Shown here: positions 1 through 5,775 of the stretch, piece by piece
Numbering within the stretch: the first letter of the stretch is position 1
How the letters are laid out: each line of letters starts with the position of its first letter
From: Thermoflexus hugenholtzii JAD2
GTDB lineage: Bacteria > Chloroflexota > Chloroflexia > Chloroflexales > Roseiflexaceae
Direction: 5' to 3'
DNA length: 64,000 nucleotides
Assembly (NCBI GenBank): GCA_945881915.1
Contig: CAMCVW010000002.1
Span: 1-64,000 of the forward strand
Translations under genes and position numbers: made by a program
The notes under the pieces: generated by a model
Told to the model about the DNA's origin: nothing
The model's input: the letters and a program-made list of their open reading frames with translations, nothing else
Databases searched by the model: none

Positions 1-303
1 TGGGGCTGGATTATTGTGGGAACGAGCTTTGCTCAGTTTTGTCTGTCAATCTACGAGCAATTCGTTCTCGCCCAGCCCGATAACCAACCGTGGTGGCTGC
101 TGCTTTCAACCATGATTTTGTCAATCGTATTGGCAATCTATGGCGTCCGCATGACGCATGGCTACGCACGTGTATTCGGCAAAACCGGTTGGTTCACGGT
201 GGGCTTGATTTTCATCCCGTACGTGTTCTACCCAATCTTGGCATTCGGGAATGCCCCATACCAACCCGACGGCATGGTCTACAATAGTTTTGGACCAGGC
301 TAA
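1..303 (+). CDS. C-terminal part of a membrane protein, cut by the window edge
   Basis: The reading frame is open to base 1 and no stop precedes it, so this is the tail of a longer gene; the GTG at 16 need not be a start. The 100 visible residues hold two strongly hydrophobic segments (around LLLSTMILSIVLAIYGV and WFTVGLIFIPYVFYPILAF) separated by a short basic loop with a G-K-x-G-W motif. That pattern, two helices around a GKxGW turn and a final ILAFG, is like small DUF5684-type membrane proteins or the C-terminal membrane part of signal-peptidase-like proteins. The function is not known. A stop at 301-303 is followed after 17 bases by the next gene, which it may be co-transcribed with. Confidence 0.55.
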   Translation, partial: WGWIIVGTSFAQFCLSIYEQFVLAQPDNQPWWLLLSTMILSIVLAIYGVRMTHGYARVFGKTGWFTVGLIFIPYVFYPILAFGNAPYQPDGMVYNSFGPG

Positions 304-320
304 GCACAGAGAGGTGCAGT

Positions 321-1361
321 ATGACAAAAGTACGAATCGGGGTCATTGGAACGGGCGGTATCGCTCGCAATCGGCATTTGCCTTGTTTCACCAAAAATAC
401 CGACTGTGAGGTTGTGGCCGTTGCGGATGTGGTCCAGACATCACTCGAAGAGGTCGGCGCGCAATTTGGTATCACGGGACTCTACCAAGACTACAAAGAA
501 ATGTTCGCCCGCGAACGTCTCGATGGTGTTATCGTCTGCACACCCAACAAATTCCATGCACCAGCGACCATTGACGCCCTCAACGCTGGCATCAATGTAC
601 TGTGTGAAAAACCAATGGCGCTTGATCCCGCCGAAGGTCGTGACATGATTGCAGCGGCCAACAAAAACCAGAAAATCCTGACCATCGGATTCCATTATCG
701 GCACCGTTCGCAAGTAAAGGCCGCCAAAAAGGTCATCGACAGCGGTGAACTGGGCCATGTCTACATGGTCCGCGTCAATGCACTCCGTCGCCGCGGTATC
801 CCGTCGTGGGGATCGTTTGTACACAAGGACATTCAGGGCGGTGGCGCAATGATTGACTTTGGTGTACACACCCTCGATAGCGCACTCTATTTACTCGGGA
901 ATCCCAAACCCGTTGAGGTTTCGGCAACGCTGTCTCAACACCTCGGCACGAAACCAAATGTCAATCCTTGGGGTCAGTGGAATTACCAGCAATTCACCGT
1001 AGAAGACCAAGTCGCTGCGTTTGTACGCTTCGAGAATGGTGCAACCATGCTGCTCGAATGTTCGTGGGCATTGAACGTTCCCGAAACAAAAGAGACTATT
1101 TCACTCTCGGGTACCGAAGCCGGATTAGATGTGTTCCCACTCAAAATCAACAAAGCCCACCACGACATGTTGGTGAGTTGGTCACCTGATTGGATGCCCA
1201 ACGAGACCGACGAGCCCGGCATTGGCCAAGCTGCAGACTTCATCAATGCAATCAAGACGGGCCAACCCACTAATTGCACAGCAGAACAAGCACTGCAAGT
1301 AACCGATATCGTCGATGCCATCTACCGTTCCGCAACCGTGGGGCACGCAATTCGGCTCTAA
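321..1361 (+). CDS. Gfo/Idh/MocA family oxidoreductase
   Basis: A 346-residue NAD(P)-dependent sugar or inositol dehydrogenase-like enzyme, the usual length for the family. The N-terminus gives the Rossmann glycine motif (IGVIGTGGIA, about residues 6-15), and the family's E-K-P motif sits at residues 96-98 inside CEKPMAL. The second half has the mixed-sheet substrate domain with a GGAMIDFGVHTLD segment containing the usual catalytic-region histidine. The ATG follows a GAGAGG ribosome site. Members act on many sugars and cyclitols, so the substrate cannot be called. A hairpin terminator follows directly, so the transcript probably ends here. Confidence 0.9.
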   Translation: MTKVRIGVIGTGGIARNRHLPCFTKNTDCEVVAVADVVQTSLEEVGAQFGITGLYQDYKEMFARERLDGVIVCTPNKFHAPATIDALNAGINVLCEKPMALDPAEGRDMIAAANKNQKILTIGFHYRHRSQVKAAKKVIDSGELGHVYMVRVNALRRRGIPSWGSFVHKDIQGGGAMIDFGVHTLDSALYLLGNPKPVEVSATLSQHLGTKPNVNPWGQWNYQQFTVEDQVAAFVRFENGATMLLECSWALNVPETKETISLSGTEAGLDVFPLKINKAHHDMLVSWSPDWMPNETDEPGIGQAADFINAIKTGQPTNCTAEQALQVTDIVDAIYRSATVGHAIRL

Positions 1362-1372
1362 TTTGTTTATCC

Positions 1373-1396
1373 AACCAGCATCTTCGGGTGCTGGTT
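1373..1396 (+). terminator. Hairpin terminator after the oxidoreductase
   Basis: An 8-bp perfect stem (AACCAGCA / TGCTGGTT) with an 8-base loop containing TTCGG, followed by GTTT. It overlaps a TTG that could otherwise be read as the next gene's start, which argues for the later ATG at 1416. Confidence 0.7.
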
Positions 1397-1415
1397 GTTT
1401 CACAAGGGAATCACA

Positions 1416-1850
1416 ATGCGGATTTCAAAACGCGGTGAATATGGATTACGAGCCATGATTCTATTGGCGAGCCATACAGAAAACAAAGGTGTCATGCAAA
1501 TCAAAGCAATTGCAGCTGCAGAACACATTCCCGTCAAGTTCCTCGAGCAAATTCTGTTGGCTCTCAAAAATGCCGGTGTGCTCCACAGCAAAATGGGTAT
1601 CGGTGGCGGGTATTCACTTGCCAAACCCGCCACAGAAATCATGCTTGGTAAAATCATCCGGACTCTCGATGGACCACTCGCTCCGATAAGCTGCGTCTCA
1701 CAAATCGCCTACGAAGCGTGTAATTGTCCCGACGAAGCGACCTGCAAACTCCGTGCAGTCATGTTCGACGTGCGCACCGCAATGACCAATATTCTCGACA
1801 AGACATCACTCGCAGACGTCGTTGGCGGCCACGCCAGCATTACAATCTAA
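1416..1850 (+). CDS. Rrf2 family transcriptional regulator, likely Fe-S binding
   Basis: A 144-residue protein with the typical Rrf2 winged helix: opening MRISKRGEYGLRAMI, then a recognition helix region around HIPVKFLEQILLALKNAG and a wing at GGGYSLAKP. A cysteine cluster follows near residues 100-117 (C, then C-x-C, then C), the spacing expected for Fe-S sensing members such as IscR, NsrR and CymR-like regulators. I chose ATG 1416 because AAGGGAA lies just upstream and the upstream TTG at 1395 sits in a terminator. No iron-sulfur assembly genes are adjacent, so its targets are unknown. The 3' end is duplicated in tandem just past the stop. Confidence 0.88.
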   Translation: MRISKRGEYGLRAMILLASHTENKGVMQIKAIAAAEHIPVKFLEQILLALKNAGVLHSKMGIGGGYSLAKPATEIMLGKIIRTLDGPLAPISCVSQIAYEACNCPDEATCKLRAVMFDVRTAMTNILDKTSLADVVGGHASITI

Positions 1851-1887
1851 CGACGTCGTTGGCGCCACGCCAACGTTACGCTCTAAC
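1815..1887. repeat. Tandem repeat of the Rrf2 gene's 3' end
   Basis: Bases 1815-1851 (end of the Rrf2 gene with its TAA) are repeated at 1852-1887 with five mismatches and one missing base. The second copy folds as a perfect 8-bp hairpin (CGTTGGCG / CGCCAACG, 3-base loop, 1857-1875) and its TAAC end coincides with the stop of the convergent gene. It may act as a terminator between the two convergent genes. Confidence 0.75.
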
Positions 1888-2668
1888 GCATCACATATGC
1901 CAACATCTGTGCGACGAGTTCGGCAGATTCAGTGTTATGGTACCGGAATTGGGCAGGCTGCTTGAGTCGTTCCGCATGAATTATCACTGCATTCGTGTAT
2001 GGGTCAACGCCAATCACATCATCAAGTGCAATCGTCATGGTTTTGCGATCGCCTTTAAAAATTACCCGCTGCGACGTGATAACCAAATCACCACGAGCGA
2101 CTTCTACGGTCGCGGTCACCGGGACCGAATGACCACGGCTACTCCCAAATCGGTACGACACACCCCGTGCAATCCGAAAAGAAATACCGCGGTTTCCGCC
2201 AACAGTCTCTCTCCGAATCACCTTTTCTTCAAACAGTCCAACCGGCTCCGACCAATATGCCAGTTCGCCGCCCTTGAGTTGTACACCGGCGAGGGTAATC
2301 GGTGTGATCACGCCACGCGACAATTCGTAAATTTTCCGTTGCGTGTGCAGGGTACTCAGGAGTTCACCGACTGTTTGTGGGGGAATCTGCGTCAGGGCGA
2401 CGATATCGTTGATGGTCTTCAACTCGCTGTCACTGAGCTGTCCATCCGTTTTCGCAGCAGCTGCAGCATCTTGCAGAATCCGCGTACCGACCTCGCGTAC
2501 ATCGTCTGCGGTCAATCCATGTGTCGTGACCTCAAAACGTAATGCATGAATTTCTTGTGGAGTGAGCACCATATCCGCAATTGCAGTTTTGAATAGCTCC
2601 CGCAATGCATCTTTCCCTTGTGAACGCTGAAGAGATTCTTTGATTGAATCTACGAGCTTTTGAAACAT
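1883..2668 (-). CDS. TerB-like helical domain plus PH/GRAM-like domain protein
   Basis: A 261-residue protein with no signal peptide. Residues about 20-110 are all helical and rich in acidic turns (LTPQEIHALR, KTDGQLSDSELKTIN), resembling the TerB-like helical domain linked to tellurite and stress-response systems. The C-terminal half has the signature of bacterial PH/GRAM-like domains: GDLVITSQRVIFKG followed by IALDDVIGV. ATG 2668 is chosen because GAGGG precedes it; an upstream start would add 14 non-conserved residues. It diverges from the vWA-PP2C-kinase genes across a 101-base gap, so a shared control region is likely. The domain calls come from pattern recognition and the role is inferred from context. 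Confidence 0.6.
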   Translation of the reverse strand: MFQKLVDSIKESLQRSQGKDALRELFKTAIADMVLTPQEIHALRFEVTTHGLTADDVREVGTRILQDAAAAAKTDGQLSDSELKTINDIVALTQIPPQTVGELLSTLHTQRKIYELSRGVITPITLAGVQLKGGELAYWSEPVGLFEEKVIRRETVGGNRGISFRIARGVSYRFGSSRGHSVPVTATVEVARGDLVITSQRVIFKGDRKTMTIALDDVIGVDPYTNAVIIHAERLKQPAQFRYHNTESAELVAQMLAYVMR

Positions 2669-2769
2669 AATACCCTCACGACGCAATACTGTAGCTATGA
2701 TACCATTCACTCATGCAACAAAAGTAGCGTTCATATCGTCTGTGACGCGAGCAATAAAAAGGAGCACGT

Positions 2770-3426
2770 ATGACAACTATTCCTGATGTCACTTTTGATC
2801 CCACAAATCCGGATCCTCGTTGTGCTTGTATATTGATTCTCGACACATCGGGTTCGATGCACGGTGAGAAAATCAATCAACTCAACCAAGGTCTGGTGGC
2901 TTTTCGCGATGCATTGCAATCCGATTCGGTCGCGCAATCACGCGTCGAGATAGCCATCGTCACCTTCGGTCCCGCCCAACTCGTGCAAGACTTCACCACT
3001 GCTGGGAACTTCAACCCACCCACCCTCACGTCGAGTGGCGATACCCCACTCGGAGCAGCCTTGCAGCAAGGGCTCGATATGTTGGCACTGCGCAAGCAAG
3101 TCTACAAAGACAACGGAACGCCATACTACCGACCATGGGTTTTCCTCATTACCGATGGAGCTCCCACCGACGGCGACGCTTGGAAGGCTGCAGCGACGCG
3201 GATTATCGATGAAGAAAACAAAAAAGGCGTAGCCTTTTTTGCCGTCGGGGTCGAAGGCGCAGACATGCAAGTGCTCAAACAATTGTCTACACGCGAACCA
3301 TTGACACTCTCTGGGGTACACTTCCGTGAAATGTTTGTTTGGCTGTCCTCAAGCCTCCAGAAAGTTTCGCAGTCACAACCGGGCACCCAAGTTCCGCTCG
3401 CTCCTCCCACGTGGAATCAGGTCTAG
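2770..3426 (+). CDS. vWA domain protein (YegL/TerY-like)
   Basis: A 218-residue protein that is essentially one von Willebrand factor A domain, close to the length of E. coli YegL. A full metal-ion-dependent adhesion site is visible: DTSGSM (D-x-S-x-S, about residues 26-31), a threonine in GDTPLG, and the aspartate in ITDGAPTD. No signal peptide or membrane segment, so it is cytoplasmic. GGAG precedes the ATG. It heads a run with a PP2C phosphatase and, further on, a Ser/Thr kinase, the same trio as E. coli yegL-yegK-yegI and the TerY-phosphatase-kinase sets described in Ter stress systems. Likely an adaptor or scaffold in that signalling unit. Confidence 0.88.
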   Translation: MTTIPDVTFDPTNPDPRCACILILDTSGSMHGEKINQLNQGLVAFRDALQSDSVAQSRVEIAIVTFGPAQLVQDFTTAGNFNPPTLTSSGDTPLGAALQQGLDMLALRKQVYKDNGTPYYRPWVFLITDGAPTDGDAWKAAATRIIDEENKKGVAFFAVGVEGADMQVLKQLSTREPLTLSGVHFREMFVWLSSSLQKVSQSQPGTQVPLAPPTWNQV

Positions 3427-3433
3427 TTGTATT

Positions 3434-3462
3434 GCTGCCGACGCTCCCAGAGCGTCGGCAGC
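3434..3462 (+). other. 13-bp hairpin between vWA and PP2C genes
   Basis: A perfect 13-bp inverted repeat (3434-3446 with 3450-3462) with a CCA loop lies in the 50-base gap between the two genes. No T-run follows, so it is not a standard terminator; it may stop part of the transcripts or protect mRNA ends. Confidence 0.6.
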
Positions 3463-3476
3463 GCCGAGAGAATCCA

Positions 3477-4289
3477 ATGAACTGGCGTATCGCAAAAGCA
3501 TCAATCATCGGTACCGGCCACGACAAGACAGGGATGCCCTGCCAAGACAGTCATTATGTCATGCAGTTGCGCGACACCCTCATCATTGCCGTTTCCGACG
3601 GGCTCGGATCAGCCAAACTGTCACACGAGGGCTCACGGATTGCCTGTGCATCAGCAGTTGAAGCCTATGCGAACACCGTCGAGGCTGCATTCAATACAAC
3701 CGCACTCACACTAGCCGCGGACCAACACACACCTGCTCCGTTCAACTACGAAAGTGCACTCCAGACCGCATTTTTCAGTGCACGGAACGCCCTCGAACGG
3801 GAATCCAACCGCACCCAACTGCCACTTCGCGACTACGCATGTACCTTACTTGTAGCCGTCATCGAGGCCGAATCGTGGTACAGCATGCATATCGGTGACG
3901 GCACCATCGTTGGGCTTTACACACAACAGCCTGCAAAAACCCTCAGCATCCCCGAAAACGGAGAGTTCATCAATTCCACCACCCCCATCACCAGCGACGA
4001 CTACCAATCGCATATGCGCTATGCCCACGGGCACGAATTGTTGGCTGGTGTGGCATTGCTGTCTGATGGTGTCACTCCCATGTGCATCAACTACAAAAGT
4101 GGCTCAGCGTATGATGGGTTTTTCAGACCTTTACAAAGCTGGCTCGCAGATGCAACCCAGTTATCGGGCATCGACGAATCACTCAAACAGTTCCTCGATA
4201 CACCCAAAATGCGCCAAAAATCAGATGACGACATGACGCTTGTTTTGGCCTTGCGGGAACATAACAGTGAAACGGTACATTCTCTCTAA
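3477..4289 (+). CDS. PP2C-family Ser/Thr protein phosphatase (YegK/PphC-like)
   Basis: A 270-residue cytoplasmic phosphatase of the PP2C (PPM) class. The metal-site motifs occur in order: QDSHYV near residue 22, SDGLGSAKLSHEGS near residue 38, IGDGTIVG near residue 140, SDGVTPM near 195 and SDDDMTLVLAL near the end. ATG 3477 follows GAGAGA; the frame is open further upstream but those codons overlap the vWA gene and the hairpin. It is close in length to E. coli YegK/PphC, a phosphatase paired with the kinase YegI. Here it should reverse the phosphorylation done by the kinase at 5776. The MOSC gene begins 10 bases after its stop. Confidence 0.9.
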   Translation: MNWRIAKASIIGTGHDKTGMPCQDSHYVMQLRDTLIIAVSDGLGSAKLSHEGSRIACASAVEAYANTVEAAFNTTALTLAADQHTPAPFNYESALQTAFFSARNALERESNRTQLPLRDYACTLLVAVIEAESWYSMHIGDGTIVGLYTQQPAKTLSIPENGEFINSTTPITSDDYQSHMRYAHGHELLAGVALLSDGVTPMCINYKSGSAYDGFFRPLQSWLADATQLSGIDESLKQFLDTPKMRQKSDDDMTLVLALREHNSETVHSL

Positions 4290-4299
4290 CTGGTGGAAT

Positions 4300-4839
4300 A
4301 TGCAGATTCTCAGTGTGAACATAGGGCAAGAACGGCCGTTCGACCACACAAAGCCAGAGAAAACATCCGGGATTTTCAAAATTCCTACCTTGTCGCCGAT
4401 TGAAGTATCGACAAACGGGCTTTTCGGTGACGGCATTGTGAACACCAAAAACCATGGTGGTGTCGACCAGGCGGTGTATGTTTACGGGCGTCCTGACTAT
4501 GACGCATTCGAGGCAGAGCTTGGGTATACATTGCCGAACGGGATCTTCGGTGAGAACCTCACCATCTCGAACCTCAGCAGCGCAACGTTTACCATCGGCG
4601 ACCGATTGCAGATAGCAGATGTTGTCCTCGAAGTAACCGCGCCACGCACACCATGCGAATCGCTCAACGCCCGCATGCGAGACAAACAGTTTGTCAAACG
4701 ATTTTTTGCCGCAGACCGTCCCGGTTTTTATTGTCGCGTGCTTGGCACAGGCACCGTACAAACGGGGGATGACGTACAGTATGTGCCGTATCACCGCCCT
4801 GGAATAGGCATCAGTGAAGCGCATCGCATTATGCGCTAG
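4300..4839 (+). CDS. MOSC domain protein (YiiM-like)
   Basis: A 179-residue protein opening with MQILSVNIGQ, then NHGGVDQAVYVYGRPDYDAF, GIFGENLTI and a TPCESL cysteine motif, the pattern of YiiM-type MOSC proteins. MOSC domains carry the molybdenum cofactor on a conserved cysteine; YiiM-type proteins are linked to reduction of N-hydroxylated bases. The cysteine in TPCESLNARM is in the expected place. ATG 4300 is preceded by GGTGGA. It follows the PP2C gene by 10 bases, so it is in the same transcript, although it has no known link with protein phosphorylation. Confidence 0.85.
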   Translation: MQILSVNIGQERPFDHTKPEKTSGIFKIPTLSPIEVSTNGLFGDGIVNTKNHGGVDQAVYVYGRPDYDAFEAELGYTLPNGIFGENLTISNLSSATFTIGDRLQIADVVLEVTAPRTPCESLNARMRDKQFVKRFFAADRPGFYCRVLGTGTVQTGDDVQYVPYHRPGIGISEAHRIMR

Positions 4840-4841
4840 GT

Positions 4842-4958
4842 GTGACACACAACCGCGCCACGATGGAACGGTTTATCGGTGAACCAATCCATATCCTTTT
4901 GCGCACCTACCTCACAGCCGAGCTCGCACGTGCATATGAATCAGCCGATCGCGCGTGA
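4842..4958 (+). CDS. Possible short open frame after the MOSC gene
   Basis: A 38-codon frame starting with GTG right after the MOSC stop, with an internal ATG at 4863. The predicted peptide has a plausible amphipathic segment (IHILLRTYLTAELARAYES), but there is no ribosome site and no recognised family. It could be a small protein, a gene remnant or chance. Confidence 0.25.
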   Translation: MTHNRATMERFIGEPIHILLRTYLTAELARAYESADRA

Positions 4959-4978
4959 TCCAATGAACATTTGCCACT

Positions 4979-5140
4979 ATGCAACGAGATATCATCGTTC
5001 CCTCCGCAGTGCTAGCAATGTTCTATAGCAAGGAACGATTCTGCTACCGAACGTTTCATGACTCCGGCATGGCAGTCTCGCGTGGAGATGTGGTTCCTGT
5101 GGAGGCACGTAATAAGGCCAAATACAGATACACAAACTGA
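4979..5140 (+). CDS. Possible 53-residue small protein
   Basis: A 53-codon frame from ATG 4979 to TGA 5138-5140. The peptide is balanced in composition (it includes FCYRTFHDSG and GDVVPVEARNKAKYRYTN) and looks more like a real globular protein than a random frame. No clear ribosome site is seen and I recognise no family. It lies between the MOSC and carbonic anhydrase genes in the same direction. Apart from this and the shorter frame before it, I see only a spacer in 4840-5181. Confidence 0.35.
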   Translation: MQRDIIVPSAVLAMFYSKERFCYRTFHDSGMAVSRGDVVPVEARNKAKYRYTN

Positions 5141-5181
5141 TTGCTATACTACAGTAATACAGTACAACAGGGGAATTCATC

Positions 5182-5757
5182 ATGGGTATGCTCAATGAAA
5201 TACTGGCACACAACGCAGACTACGTACAGACGCGTCAATACGAATCTTTGCAGACCGATAAATTCCCCGACAAAGGGCTTGCGATTCTCGCATGTATGGA
5301 TGCACGCTTGGTCGAGTTGTTGCCGCAAGCACTCGGAATTCGCAATGGCGATGGAAACCTCATCAAAAATGCAGGTGCGTTGGTCACAGCCCCATGGGGT
5401 TCCGTGATGCGGAGTCTATTGGTTGCAGTGTATGCATTACGTGCAGAAGAAATCTGTGTTATTGCTCACTATGACTGCGGGATGAGCACGATTGACCCGT
5501 CAGCAATTTTGGCAGAAGCGCAAACTCGTGGCATATCTGACGACGTGATTCGCACGCTTCGTGTCTCAGGTATTGATCTCGATGGTTTTCTCAAAGGTTT
5601 TGCAAACGTCGAAGACAGCGTCCGGAACACCTGTATGATTGTTCGCCAGCACCCACTCCTGCCCCGCGATGTGCCAGTGCATGGCTTGATCATAGACCCC
5701 TCAACGGGTCGTTTAGACACCATTGTGGATGGGTACGCGGTCATGCAGGCAGAGTAA
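5182..5757 (+). CDS. Beta-class carbonic anhydrase
   Basis: A 191-residue cytoplasmic zinc enzyme interconverting CO2 and bicarbonate. The zinc ligands are visible as Cys38 (in ACMDARL, with the Asp40-Arg42 dyad), His96 and Cys99 (in AHYDCGM); the glycine-rich stretch NLIKNAGALV is also typical. The length fits short prokaryotic beta-CAs of the Rv1284-like type. GGGG precedes the ATG at good spacing. The kinase gene starts 18 bases after the stop, so the two may share a transcript. Bicarbonate supply and the signalling genes have no established link, so this may simply be a passenger gene. Confidence 0.92.
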   Translation: MGMLNEILAHNADYVQTRQYESLQTDKFPDKGLAILACMDARLVELLPQALGIRNGDGNLIKNAGALVTAPWGSVMRSLLVAVYALRAEEICVIAHYDCGMSTIDPSAILAEAQTRGISDDVIRTLRVSGIDLDGFLKGFANVEDSVRNTCMIVRQHPLLPRDVPVHGLIIDPSTGRLDTIVDGYAVMQAE

Positions 5758-5775
5758 AGAATTGAACGTGAATCG

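Noticed and set aside
1724-2542. A 272-codon plus-strand frame opposite the TerB/PH-like gene
   Set aside because: It overlaps the Rrf2 gene and the minus-strand gene, has no domain pattern and a Cys/His/Arg-rich composition typical of antisense frames.
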